Source of the DNA: Pedobacter zeae
GTDB lineage: Bacteria > Bacteroidota > Bacteroidia > Sphingobacteriales > Sphingobacteriaceae
Direction: 5' to 3'
NCBI RefSeq assembly: GCF_014196715.1
Contig: NZ_JACIEF010000002.1
Location: forward strand, 1,365,671 to 1,429,670
Length of the DNA: 64,000 nt
The translations under genes were made by a program, and so were the position numbers. Below are positions 37,898-47,255 of the stretch, one piece after another. The first letter of the stretch is position 1. Each line of letters opens with the position of its first letter. The notes beneath the pieces are model-generated. The model had not been told where the DNA came from. It did not search any database and saw nothing but the letters and a program-made list of their open reading frames with translations.

Positions 37898-39250
37898 ATG
37901 GAACGTAGAGAATTTATTAAAAATGGCGCATTTACGGCTGCAGGGTTAACCATCTTGCCAACCGGAAGTTTATTTGCATCATCAGACAGTGGAAAAGTGA
38001 GATTGGGCTATATCGGCGTGGGCGCGCGGGGCATGAGCCATATCTCTGAAGGGGCTTTAAGAGATGATGTAGAAATCGTGGCCATTTGCGATACCCAGGA
38101 AAGCTCGCTTAAAATTTGCCGTGCTTTTATCGCCAAAAAAGGCAGACCTGCGGCAACAGAATATACAGGAGGTTTAGATGCTTATAAGAAACTTTTAGAC
38201 CGCAAAGATATTGATGCGGTGATTATTGCAACTCCATGGCAGTTCCACAGAGATCAGGCCGTTGATGCGATGAAAGCAGGTAAATATGTTGGCTGTGAAG
38301 TGATAGCAGGCCTGACCGTTCAGGATCACTGGGATATTGTAAACACTTCAGAGAAAACCGGCATGCCTTACATGACCCTCGAAAACGTTTGTTACCGCAG
38401 GGATGTGATGGCAGCTTTAAACATGGTTAGGCAGGGGCTTTTCGGCGAATTGGTACACCTTGAAGGCGGCTATCAGCACAACCTAAGAAATGTGCTGTTT
38501 AATAATGGTAAAGATTATTATGGGGGTGGAGTAGAGTTTGGCCCAAAAGCGATAAGCGAGGCGCAATGGCGTACCCAATTTAATATCGATCAGGACGGCG
38601 ATTTATATCCAACCCACGGTGTTGGCCCATTAATGCAATACGCAAACATTAACCGTGGAAACAGCTTCACCAGCCTGGTATCGTTCAGCTCTAAAGCGAG
38701 GGGTCTGGCTGCCTACGTAGAAGAAGTTTCTCCTGGCCACCCAAATGCCAAAATCAATTATAAAAACGGCGATGTAACTACTACCCTGATCAACTGTGCA
38801 AACGGAGAAACCGTTTTACTAAGTCACGATACACACTTGCCACGCCCATATTCGATCGGTTTCAGGGTACAGGGTACAAAAGGGCTGTGGATGGATGTAA
38901 ACAAATCCGTTTACATTGATCACAAATCAAAAAAAGACGATGTATGGGATCCGGCAAAAGAGTGGTTTGATAAATATGATCACCCGCTTTGGAAAAAATA
39001 CGAAGCAGAAGCGGTAGGTGCCGGGCACGGCGGTATGGACTGGTTTGTATTCAATGGATTTATCCAGGCAGTAAAACAGAAAAAACAAACACCGATAGAT
39101 GTATACGATTCAGTTACCATGAGCGTAATTACACCACTTTCTACCAAATCGTTAAAAGAAGGGAATATGCCACAGAAATTCCCTGATTTTACCAGGGGAA
39201 AATGGAAAGATCGTAAAAATACTTTCGCTTTAGACGATAGCGGCTTTTAG
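37898..39250 (+). CDS. Gfo/Idh/MocA-fold protein, GH109-like (alpha-N-acetylgalactosaminidase)
   Basis: A 450-residue exported protein. The N-terminus MERREFIKNGAFTAAGLT has the twin-arginine pattern expected for export of a cofactor-bound protein. The Rossmann motif GYIGVGARG (residues 37-45) binds NAD. The C-terminal half has VHLEGGYQHNLRNVLF, TRGKWKDRKN and a GAGHGGMDWFVFNGF segment with a conserved His. These resemble GH109 enzymes, which remove terminal alpha-GalNAc (blood-group A type) by an NAD-dependent mechanism. Some homologues are ordinary dehydrogenases, so the activity is probable, not certain. It is followed by a hexosamine-kinase-like gene and GH89. Confidence 0.82.
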   Translation: MERREFIKNGAFTAAGLTILPTGSLFASSDSGKVRLGYIGVGARGMSHISEGALRDDVEIVAICDTQESSLKICRAFIAKKGRPAATEYTGGLDAYKKLLDRKDIDAVIIATPWQFHRDQAVDAMKAGKYVGCEVIAGLTVQDHWDIVNTSEKTGMPYMTLENVCYRRDVMAALNMVRQGLFGELVHLEGGYQHNLRNVLFNNGKDYYGGGVEFGPKAISEAQWRTQFNIDQDGDLYPTHGVGPLMQYANINRGNSFTSLVSFSSKARGLAAYVEEVSPGHPNAKINYKNGDVTTTLINCANGETVLLSHDTHLPRPYSIGFRVQGTKGLWMDVNKSVYIDHKSKKDDVWDPAKEWFDKYDHPLWKKYEAEAVGAGHGGMDWFVFNGFIQAVKQKKQTPIDVYDSVTMSVITPLSTKSLKEGNMPQKFPDFTRGKWKDRKNTFALDDSGF

Positions 39251-39364
39251 TCTCGGTTGCGGGTATTGCTTATGGCTTGCCCGCATATTTTTAATTAGCA
39301 ATTTATTTAGGGAACCATAGTAAGTGGTTGCCTAAAACAATATTCATTCAAATATCACCATCTT

Positions 39365-40456
39365 ATGTTTCAAGCAGTTTTAGATGCTTATGGACTTAAC
39401 GCAGAAAATTTTAAAATTGAACCCTTTGGCTCGGGTTTAATTAACCATACCTGGAAAGTTTCCAATGAAAAAGTAGCCTATATTTTGCAGGAAGTAAATA
39501 CGGAGGTTTTTCGCCAGCCCCAAAATATTGCCCAAAATATAGAAACAATAAAAAAATACCTCTATCAAACAGCCCCTAAGTATTTGTTTGTTGCTCCGAT
39601 TACGGCTGCAAACGGAGATGATTTTTCAGTTATTGACGATCATTTTTACAGGATTTTTCCATTTGTAGAAAATTCTTGCTCTATTGATTTTGTGCATCAG
39701 CCTGAGCAGGCTTACCACGCTGCCAAGCAGTTTGGTAAATTTACCAGGATGCTTTGTGCTTTCAACGTGCAAAAATTAAAACCTACTATCGAAGATTTTC
39801 ATAACCTGCCCCTGCGTGTAGAGCAGTTTAAAAAGGCATTAGAACAAGCCAGCGACGAAAGGATTGGTGCGGCAAAGTTTGCTATAGAAGAGATCATCAG
39901 GCACTACGATATAGAAGAACAATATGTACATATGGTAGATAGTGGCGCACTTAATTTACGTGTGATACACCACGATACCAAAATTAGCAATGTATTGCTA
40001 CAGGCTGAAACCGGTGTGGGTTTATGCGTAATTGATTTGGATACCGTCATGCCGGGATACTTCATCAGCGATGTGGGCGATATGATGCGTACCTACCTCT
40101 CAGAAGCCAATGAAGAAGAAAAAGATTTTAATAAAATAGCCATCCGGGAAGACGTTTTCGCCGCCATACATAAAGGCTATATGGAAGAGATGGACCAGGT
40201 TTTATCCTTTACCGAAAAACAGTTTTTTATCTACTCAGGTAAATTTATGATTTACATGCAGGCCGTGAGGTTTATTGCCGATTTCTTAAACGGCGATATT
40301 TATTATAAAACAAATTATCCTGAACACAACCTGGTGAGGGGCTTAAACCAGATCGATTTACTGAATAAATACATTGCCAAACAACCTGAATTTGAAGAAA
40401 CCATTAAGAAGATTAATGAAAACAGGGCCGGCAACCCTAAACCAATATTAAATTAA
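39365..40456 (+). CDS. APH-fold sugar kinase, N-acetylhexosamine kinase-like
   Basis: A 363-residue cytoplasmic kinase. SGLINHTWKVSNEKVAYILQEVN is the nucleotide-binding N-lobe. HHDTKISNVLL is the catalytic loop (Brenner motif) and VIDLDTVMPGYFISDVGD the metal-binding motif. The order and sequence resemble NahK-type N-acetylhexosamine 1-kinases more than aminoglycoside kinases. Between GH109-like and GH89 genes, it plausibly phosphorylates the released GalNAc or GlcNAc. The resistance-enzyme reading is less likely. Confidence 0.82.
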   Translation: MFQAVLDAYGLNAENFKIEPFGSGLINHTWKVSNEKVAYILQEVNTEVFRQPQNIAQNIETIKKYLYQTAPKYLFVAPITAANGDDFSVIDDHFYRIFPFVENSCSIDFVHQPEQAYHAAKQFGKFTRMLCAFNVQKLKPTIEDFHNLPLRVEQFKKALEQASDERIGAAKFAIEEIIRHYDIEEQYVHMVDSGALNLRVIHHDTKISNVLLQAETGVGLCVIDLDTVMPGYFISDVGDMMRTYLSEANEEEKDFNKIAIREDVFAAIHKGYMEEMDQVLSFTEKQFFIYSGKFMIYMQAVRFIADFLNGDIYYKTNYPEHNLVRGLNQIDLLNKYIAKQPEFEETIKKINENRAGNPKPILN

Positions 40457-40561
40457 TAGGGTAAAGATAAGGTGTTCAGTTTTTAAGCTTCATCGTACAG
40501 GCTGGACATCCTTTTTACCTTTTTATGCAATCAATTTCCGGTATCTTTAATCAAAACTAGC

Positions 40562-42718
40562 ATGCGCATTTTAAAATCTGTTTTTCTTTTAACTGTTCTG
40601 TTCCTGAATACATCAATAAAAGCGCAAACGTTTGATGCAGTAAGGCAATTGGCCGGAAGAAGGGTGCCTTGGCTGACAAAATCGCTGGTTTTTAACGCGA
40701 TACCGGCAAACAATGGTAAGGATGTATTTGAACTTTACAGTAAAAATGATAAAATAGAGATCGGTGCCTCCAGTGCAAGCGCTGCTGCCGAAGGATTAAA
40801 CTGGTACCTCAGGTATTATTGCCACAGGAGCATGTCGCACATGGGTGATAATCTTTCTCCCCCTGAAAAAATCCCTTTGGTAAAAGAAAAAATCCGGATC
40901 GTTTCGCCTTACCCATACCGCTATGCTTTAAATTATTGTACCATCAGTTATTCGATGAGTTTTTACAATTGGGCCGATTGGGAACGTGAGCTTGATTGGA
41001 TGGCATTAAATGGGGTAAATATCATGCTGGCTCCGGTTGGTATGGAGGCCGTATGGCAAAATACTTTACGAAAACTGGGCTATTCGGATAAGGAAACATT
41101 GGAATTTATCCCCGGGCCGGCTTTTGGTGCCTGGTGGTTAATGGGGAATATGGAATCGTGGGGCGGCCCTGTAACACAAAATCTTATTGATCAGCAGGCC
41201 AGCCTGGAAAAAAGGATAATTGGAAGGATGAAGCAACTTGGTATCGAACCGGTCATGCATGGCTTTTATGGTATGGTACCCACTACGTTAAAAAACAAAA
41301 TAAAGGCAGAGGTAATTTCGCAGGGCAAATGGGCCGGCGGATTTGCCCGTCCTGATTTTTTATCAACCACCGATCTGGCTTTTAAGCGTATAGCAGATAT
41401 CTATTATGAAGAAATGAAAAAGCTATATGGTGCCGGCCTGCATTATTTTGGTGGTGATCCTTTTCACGAAGGGGGTAGTGCCAAAGGTGTTGATCTGAAA
41501 GCATCGGGTGCAATGATACAACAGCTTATGCAGCAGCATTATCCCGGCGCAACCTGGGTGTTACAAGGCTGGCAATCCAATCCCTCAGCTAAATTACTGG
41601 AAGGATTAGACAAGAAAAAGACGCTGATTATTGAGCTCTTCGGCGAAAATACCAACAACTGGGAGAAGCGTAAAGGGTATGATGGTACCCCATTTGTGTG
41701 GAGCAATGTGAGTAATTTTGGAGAAAAAAACGGTATTTACGGTAAGCTGCAACGTTTTGCCGACGAAACTTACCGGGCAAAAAATAGTGCTTACGGGCAA
41801 TTTTTAAAGGGAGTGGGCATCATTCCCGAAGGAATTAATAATAATCCGGTTACTTTCGAGCTGATGTTGGAGCTGGGCTGGCATGATCAGCATATAAAAG
41901 TGAACAGCTGGATTAAAGGTTACACTTTGGCCCGTTACGGAAAAACTAACGATAAGATTGAAAAAGCCTGGCAAGGCTTGCTCGAAACGGCTTATGGCAG
42001 TCCTGAAATTTACCAGGAAGGCCCTTCCGAATCTATATTCTGTGCCAGGCCAGATACGCTGATCAGTAGTGTTTCATCATGGGGAACCAGGAAAAGAAAT
42101 TACGATACCGCTAAATTTAGGGATGCAGTGTTGTTGTTTGCCTCGGAAGCAGCCGATTTTAAGGAAAGCGAAACCTACCAAACAGATTTAACCGATTTTG
42201 TAAGGCAGGTGCAGGCCAATAAAGGTGATGGAATTTATCAGGCTATTATTGAGGCGATTAAAAACAAGGATAAAGTCCGCTTGGCTGGCGAAGGTGCTAA
42301 ATTCCTGGCATTAATCGGTCAGCAGGATTCGTTATTAAACAGCAACCGTTTCTTTACCCTGCACCGTTGGCTGAAGCAGGCGAGTGTATTCGGTACGAAC
42401 CAGGCCGACCGTGCAAATGCCTTAAAAAATGCAAAAGCGCAGATTACCTATTGGGGTCCCGATTATAACCCCAAAACCGATCTGCACGAATATGCTCATA
42501 AAGAATGGGCCGGTTTATTGGGCTCTTTGTATACTGAGCGATGGAAACTGTTTATCGCTTACCATTTGCGAAAGTTAAATGGCGAAGAAACCGCAAAACC
42601 CGATTATTACAAACTGGAAACCGGATGGACCAATACACCAGATTTATTTGTGCCTGTAAAAATCAGCGATAGGCAGCGAAATGAATTGATCAAGCAGATT
42701 TTAAAAGTTGAAGATTAA
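40562..42718 (+). CDS. Secreted alpha-N-acetylglucosaminidase, GH89
   Basis: A 718-residue enzyme with signal peptide (FLLTVLFLNTSIKAQ). NAGLU/GH89 landmarks are the small N-terminal domain, RYALNYCTISYSMSFYNWADWER (seen in part as YCTISYSMSFYNWADWERE), WMALNGVNIMLAPVGMEAVW, and the pair of catalytic glutamates expected at DPFHEGG (Glu303) and PEGINNNPVTFEL (Glu423). It removes terminal alpha-linked GlcNAc, as on class III mucin or heparan-type chains. Together with GH35, GH109-like and the kinase it forms a plus-strand amino-sugar cluster without its own SusCD pair. Confidence 0.92.
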   Translation: MRILKSVFLLTVLFLNTSIKAQTFDAVRQLAGRRVPWLTKSLVFNAIPANNGKDVFELYSKNDKIEIGASSASAAAEGLNWYLRYYCHRSMSHMGDNLSPPEKIPLVKEKIRIVSPYPYRYALNYCTISYSMSFYNWADWERELDWMALNGVNIMLAPVGMEAVWQNTLRKLGYSDKETLEFIPGPAFGAWWLMGNMESWGGPVTQNLIDQQASLEKRIIGRMKQLGIEPVMHGFYGMVPTTLKNKIKAEVISQGKWAGGFARPDFLSTTDLAFKRIADIYYEEMKKLYGAGLHYFGGDPFHEGGSAKGVDLKASGAMIQQLMQQHYPGATWVLQGWQSNPSAKLLEGLDKKKTLIIELFGENTNNWEKRKGYDGTPFVWSNVSNFGEKNGIYGKLQRFADETYRAKNSAYGQFLKGVGIIPEGINNNPVTFELMLELGWHDQHIKVNSWIKGYTLARYGKTNDKIEKAWQGLLETAYGSPEIYQEGPSESIFCARPDTLISSVSSWGTRKRNYDTAKFRDAVLLFASEAADFKESETYQTDLTDFVRQVQANKGDGIYQAIIEAIKNKDKVRLAGEGAKFLALIGQQDSLLNSNRFFTLHRWLKQASVFGTNQADRANALKNAKAQITYWGPDYNPKTDLHEYAHKEWAGLLGSLYTERWKLFIAYHLRKLNGEETAKPDYYKLETGWTNTPDLFVPVKISDRQRNELIKQILKVED

Positions 42719-43185
42719 ATCCTTTGTTCGCTGCGTACAGGTTCTAAATATTCTTCTTCCTCGTATTCAAAATCTTTGGCTTCGTTGGTTTTAAATACCC
42801 AGTATTTCATCAGGGGATAGTTAAAACCATAGGAAACAATACTGTCAATCAATAACCTGCCTATTTTATAATCGAGGTTAATGGCGCTGTGTAAGAGGTA
42901 AGTTCCGCCTGATTTTAATGAAATACTGCCTAAAACCACTGTAAAAAAGCGGATGAGCTGCCCTGTTGCCGTACTGCAATAGCCTTCATTGTTTTTAAAA
43001 GCCCAGAAACGGTTGATGCAAAAGTTTACAATACCTCCGATGGTTCCTGAAATCAGGATCGAAATGGTAAAATGGATGTGGAGCCATTCGGTTAACAGGA
43101 TCATTAATCCATAGTCGGTAACACCACCAGAAAATGCCGATACCTGTGCTTTCAGGAAAAGTTTTACCGATTGCCAGCTGATCAT
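42715..43185 (-). CDS. GtrA-family membrane protein
   Basis: A 156-residue protein with four membrane spans. GtrA-type sequence is seen in FSGGVTDYGLMILLTEW, GTIGGIVNFCINRFWAF and FNYPLMKYWVF. Family members help move lipid-linked sugars or similar substrates across the membrane. It overlaps the upstream CDP-alcohol transferase gene by 4 bases (ATGA) and overlaps the GH89 stop on the other strand by 4 bases. Confidence 0.88.
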   Translation of the reverse strand: MISWQSVKLFLKAQVSAFSGGVTDYGLMILLTEWLHIHFTISILISGTIGGIVNFCINRFWAFKNNEGYCSTATGQLIRFFTVVLGSISLKSGGTYLLHSAINLDYKIGRLLIDSIVSYGFNYPLMKYWVFKTNEAKDFEYEEEEYLEPVRSEQRI

Positions 43186-43883
43186 GCTTTTTCCTCCCTG
43201 TCTTTGGCGTCGCCGGCTTTCAAAAGTTTTAAGGTATCAATGCTGTTCAGTGCCAGAAGTAAGGCTACCATAGCCATTGCAAAATAAGTAATACTGTTTT
43301 CAAATAATGTTTCGGCAACGAGCACCAATGAAATAATCACACGCAGTTCTGTCGGACCCAGAATACCCGAATCGATCTGGTAATGTTCGGTTATTTTATA
43401 GCGTAACTGGCTAATAATCATCGACCAACCGTATAATACCACAAACATAAAAGCTAAAATGCGGGTGAACCCCTCTGCATACCAGTAATAACCAAAACCA
43501 ATCAGGATGATGCTGAACCAATCCATGATGATATCGAGCACAAAGCCGTACCATTTTCGGGGTATTTCTCGGTAATAAGCCAAGCGGCCATCCAGCGAAT
43601 CGCCTAGCCAGTTGATAAAAAAACCTAAAATGCCGATCAATAAGTAATGCTGGCCATAAAAGTGTGCTAAAATAAATGCCGAAAACACCACGAATGAACC
43701 AAACATTCCAATCCCTGTCATGATATTTGGTGAAATCCATTCCGGGACCCTTTTAAGTAAAAAAAGGATCAGGCTTTGTTCGCCTTTACGTAAAATATTG
43801 GTTCGTTTCCGATCTGCAAATACCCTTTTGCCATTGGTATGGTCTTGCTGCTGTTTAATGTTTTCCTCCTGTTTATACCCCAA
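43182..43883 (-). CDS. CDP-alcohol phosphatidyltransferase-family protein
   Basis: A 233-residue membrane enzyme. The catalytic metal-binding signature D-x2-DG-x2-A-x8-G-x3-D-x3-D is visible in GDSLDGRLAYYRE and GFVLDIIMDWFS. About six spans follow the usual CDP-OH-P pattern. It should transfer a phospho-alcohol from a CDP-activated donor to a polar acceptor. Coupling by a 4-base overlap to a GtrA protein suggests a lipid- or glycolipid-modifying pair. Confidence 0.88.
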   Translation of the reverse strand: MGYKQEENIKQQQDHTNGKRVFADRKRTNILRKGEQSLILFLLKRVPEWISPNIMTGIGMFGSFVVFSAFILAHFYGQHYLLIGILGFFINWLGDSLDGRLAYYREIPRKWYGFVLDIIMDWFSIILIGFGYYWYAEGFTRILAFMFVVLYGWSMIISQLRYKITEHYQIDSGILGPTELRVIISLVLVAETLFENSITYFAMAMVALLLALNSIDTLKLLKAGDAKDREEKA

Positions 43884-44029
43884 CCAATATTACGCTAAAT
43901 AGTATCGCAGTTCCCGGCCGGTAAAATTTTAAGCTGATTCTCTTGGGTAAGCCCTTCGAAAAATCCGTTATCCGCTTTAGTTTTCCTGATCTTACCAGGT
44001 AGCTGAATAGTAATACAAATAACATATAT

Positions 44030-44836
44030 TTATTTTACAATTCCTGCAAAACGCTGGTAAAACACCGTCGGACTATTCTCATTTTTTGGTGCATACTTGC
44101 CGGCAATAATAGGGATGTAAATTACGCGGCGTCTGCTTTCCTCGCCACGCACAGCCGATTCGGCAACCCTGTGCCACAGTCTTCCATCGTGGATGGTTAA
44201 ATCGCCGGCTTCAGGCAATATCGATACTTCCTCAGCATCAGGTTTGTTATCGAGGAAGTATTTTTTGCGGAACAGCATTTGATATATGCTCTGTTTATGG
44301 GTGCCAGGGATAATTTTTAATCCGCCGTTCTCAGGTCTTAAGGTACTTAAGTGAATCCCCACATTCAGCATCGGGTTTAGTTTTGTTCCATAGAAGATAT
44401 CCCTTAAACCATCTGTATGCCAGCCCATTTTGCTGAATTTGCTTTCAGGCCCGTTGATATAGTGGTTAAACACCATACCATCTTTTTCTTCGGTACCTAA
44501 ACGTGCGCCGTCGCCAGCCAATTGCAGCAAGGCATTAAACCGTGGATCGAGTAAAAGGCCGCTTAACGTTTGATGCTGTTGATTGATAAAGGCAAAACGT
44601 TGCACAATTGGCGAACCATCAAGGTCTTTGCCGTATTTAATGGGCACCCCATTTATTTTTTTTACGTCTTCTTTTATCCATTTTTGTTCTACCTGTTTAG
44701 AGGCATCGATAATGGAAGAAACGGTTTCCGGTTTTATAAAATTCTTAAAATGGATAAAACCATGGGTATTAAAAAAATCAAGTTGTTGCTCGGTTAACTG
44801 ATCAGACAGGGTAAAGGTTGGATACGATGTGGCCAT
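44030..44836 (-). CDS. Phytanoyl-CoA dioxygenase-like Fe(II)/2-oxoglutarate enzyme
   Basis: A 268-residue protein from the ATG at 44836; the extra upstream residues of a longer reading are hydrophobic and AT-rich. The iron triad is visible as His140-x-Asp142 (MGWHTDGLRD) and His222 (RLWHRVAES). FNTHGFIHFKNFIKPE near the N-terminus is typical. The family hydroxylates small or lipid substrates using O2 and 2-oxoglutarate. The substrate is unknown and the gene stands alone. Confidence 0.85.
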   Translation of the reverse strand: MATSYPTFTLSDQLTEQQLDFFNTHGFIHFKNFIKPETVSSIIDASKQVEQKWIKEDVKKINGVPIKYGKDLDGSPIVQRFAFINQQHQTLSGLLLDPRFNALLQLAGDGARLGTEEKDGMVFNHYINGPESKFSKMGWHTDGLRDIFYGTKLNPMLNVGIHLSTLRPENGGLKIIPGTHKQSIYQMLFRKKYFLDNKPDAEEVSILPEAGDLTIHDGRLWHRVAESAVRGEESRRRVIYIPIIAGKYAPKNENSPTVFYQRFAGIVK

Positions 44837-45156
44837 TGTAATAAAAATTAAAAAGTTTAGGAAAAAATAAATGGAGAATAGAATTATGCGCAACAACAGC
44901 ACATTCGCATAGGCGAGTGGTTCGGTGCTGAAAAGAAATAAAACAAATTAGTTTTATTCGACATATTCTATAGATTTAGTAGTATTTAATACAAACGTAA
45001 CATTTTTTTAATGTTTCAAAGAATTTAATCAGAAATATTTTAAAATATTTTTTTGAGAAGTGCAGGTCTAATCGTAAAAATCTAATAATAAGCACAAATC
45101 GCGGGGTTTTTAAGCCTTTTTTCATTCAACTGACGGAGTAAATAGGTTTATCATTT

Positions 45157-45442
45157 GGAGCGCTCTGTCTGTGCACAACACTTAGTTTCTTCCCGTTTTC
45201 CGCTTATACGCTTTCCCGAAAGTTCGGGATGCCTCGTTGCTTCAGGGTAACGCTTCAACCGGGGCTAAGAGGCCAATGCAGTATTTCATTTTAGGTGTTT
45301 TACAGGGTGCAGAGACCTTTGTTTCTAAACCTAATTGAGCTAAATAGCCCGCAGTGCAGCGAGGACTATAAGCGAGAGCAGGACTACAGGCCGCCAAGAA
45401 CCACAGTCCATTCATTTCCCAATCCTAAAATCATTTTATAGG
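45157..45442 (+). repeat. 286-bp tandem repeat, unit 1
   Basis: It opens with GGAGCGCTCTGTCTGTGCAC. It contains a short hairpin TCCCGAA/TTCGGGA and ends in AATCATTTTATAGG. Unit 2 repeats it with few changes at a period of 286. No open frame is maintained. The sequence belongs to a dispersed family also present at 18814-19122. Confidence 0.92.
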
Positions 45443-45728
45443 GGAGCGCTCTGCCTGTGCACAACACTTAGTTTCTTCCCGTTTTCCGCTTATACGCTTT
45501 CCCGAAAGTTCGGGATGCCTCGTTGCTTCAGGGTAACGCTTCAACCGGGGCTAAGAGGCCAATGCAATATTTCATTTTAGGTGTTTTACAGGGTGCAGAG
45601 ACCTCTGTTTCTAAACCTGATTGAGCTAAATAGCCCGCAGTGCAGCGAGGACTATAAGCGAAAGCAGGACTACAGGCCGCCAAGAACCACAGTCCATTTA
45701 TTTCCCAATCCTAAAATCATTTTATAGG
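45443..45728 (+). repeat. 286-bp tandem repeat, unit 2
   Basis: Nearly identical to unit 1 and of the same length, in direct orientation. Together with units 1 and 3 it fills most of a gene-free block at 44837-46303. Confidence 0.92.
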
Positions 45729-46153
45729 AGAGTGCTCTGCCTGTGCACAACACTTAGTTTCTTCCCGTTTTCCGCTTATACGCTTTCCCGAAAGTTCGGG
45801 ATGCCTCGTTGCTTCAGGGTAACGCTTCAACCGGGGCTAAGTGGCCAGAACAGCATTTCATTTTTAGGGACTGCAGGGTGCGGAACCCTTGTTTGTAAAC
45901 CCAATCTGTCCTTAGAGTTCCGAGGGGCTCTAAGGACCAAAGAATCGAAAAGAGTCTGTGACTCGTTCGTGAGTATTGAGTTAGAAACTCAATCTTATTC
46001 ACCATCCGTAGAGATGCTACGCTTAACTCTACGGACAGAAGTGTGTTTTGCAAAGTGCAGTACCCTTGTCCCTAAACCCAATTGCAGTGAACACGAAGTG
46101 CAACGGAGTAAAGCGTAAAGCGGGACTGCACACCACCAAGAACTACTGCATGC
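45729..46153 (+). repeat. Tandem repeat, unit 3, diverged and enlarged
   Basis: The first 115 or so bases match units 1 and 2. The middle then departs and carries a cluster of inverted repeats at 45908-46035. The end (GGGACTGCACACCACCAAG, GAACTACTGCATGCTCATT) returns to the family pattern and is closer to the copy at 18.8 kb than to units 1 and 2. It is about 140 bases longer than they are. Confidence 0.8.
45908..46035. repeat. Array of four hairpins inside repeat unit 3
   Basis: Four perfect inverted repeats lie in 128 bases: GTCCTTAGAG/CTCTAAGGAC (45908-45937), GAGTC-TGT-GACTC (45952-45964), ATTGAGTT-AGA-AACTCAAT (45975-45993) and TCCGTAGAG/CTCTACGGA (46005-46035). The first and last share a TCCxTAGAG arm. 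They are absent from units 1 and 2. Confidence 0.85.
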
Positions 46154-46303
46154 TCATTCCCTGATTCTATATCATCCGGTAAGACACCAACCAATGGAAT
46201 AAATTAGGCGGTACGGGACGAAAAGGCACGAAGCAGGGCAATAATATTAAATTATACACAGTTGATTTAATGAAAAATAACTAACTATAGCTAAACTATA
46301 AGA

Positions 46304-47092
46304 TTAAGTTTTGTAAATTCCTGCAGCCATTTTTTCGATAAATCCTTTTGGCAAAATCCTGTTGGCATATACACTGATGATATTGGTAAAACCCGGAATA
46401 ATTTCAGCTTTCCCGGCGAATAAGCCCTTAATGGCAATTTCGGCTACTTTGTCTGGTTGCATGTTAAACTTTTCTGCCATTTTGCTAAAAGCATCCAATC
46501 CTGCACGGTGTGCAAACCCCGTATCAACAGGACCGGGGCTCAGACAGCTCACCGAAACCGGACCATCCTTTAATTCGAACCTTAGCGCCCTTGTAAAAGA
46601 TAGAATAAAAGCTTTTGTGGCAGAATAGATGGCTAAGGTCGGTACCGCCTGGTAGGCTGCGGTACTGCAAACATTAAGTATATATGCTTTTTTTTCTATC
46701 AACAGTACCGGAAGCAGTAGATGGCACAATGCCGTTACCGTAGTCATATTTAATTGACACATCTCTAGCTGAGCAGCTAAATCCAGTTCTCCAAATTTTC
46801 CCCACAAGCCATAGCCTGCATTGTTGATCAGGATCTGAATGGCATAATTGTTCTCCGTTACCCAGTTTAATACGGCCTTAGGGGCTTCAATTTGGCTGAG
46901 ATCGATTGCTAAGCTATGCACTTCAACATCATATTGGTTTTCAAGAGCGGTTTGTAAAGCATTCAGCTCATCAACAGAGCGGGAAATAAGCAATAGGTTG
47001 ATTTTTCTTTTGGCCAGTGCTATGGCCATAGATTTGCCAATACCTTTACTGGCCCCGGTGATCAATGCGTATTTCATCTTTGTTTCCAACAT
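46304..47092 (-). CDS. Short-chain dehydrogenase/reductase
   Basis: A 262-residue classical SDR. The nucleotide motif TGASKGIGKSMA is at the N-terminus, LINNAGYG near residue 92, and the catalytic YSATK near 156 (TLAIYSATKAFIL) with an upstream Ser region (LNVCSTAAYQ). Sequence is of the DltE/SDR-oxidoreductase type. The substrate is unknown. It is monocistronic and divergent from the siderophore receptor gene. Confidence 0.9.
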   Translation of the reverse strand: MLETKMKYALITGASKGIGKSMAIALAKRKINLLLISRSVDELNALQTALENQYDVEVHSLAIDLSQIEAPKAVLNWVTENNYAIQILINNAGYGLWGKFGELDLAAQLEMCQLNMTTVTALCHLLLPVLLIEKKAYILNVCSTAAYQAVPTLAIYSATKAFILSFTRALRFELKDGPVSVSCLSPGPVDTGFAHRAGLDAFSKMAEKFNMQPDKVAEIAIKGLFAGKAEIIPGFTNIISVYANRILPKGFIEKMAAGIYKT

Positions 47093-47255
47093 CTTTTTAC
47101 TCCAAATAGTTTAACGCAAATATCAAATAAATTAAATCTTATGCCTTATTTATTTTGAAATGATGAATGATTAAACACCAGTGAGCGATCTTTTTTAAGT
47201 TATTATTTTTAACAAGTCTAAATAATGTTAGCTTTGCCGAAATTTTACTATTTCA

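Noticed and set aside
39365..40456. Aminoglycoside resistance kinase
   Set aside because: The kinase fold is shared, but sequence pattern and position between GH109-like and GH89 genes favour an N-acetylhexosamine kinase.
45732..46118. Open frame of 128 codons in the repeat block
   Set aside because: It lies wholly inside the tandem repeat and hairpin array, has no counterpart frame in units 1 and 2, and shows no protein-like composition.
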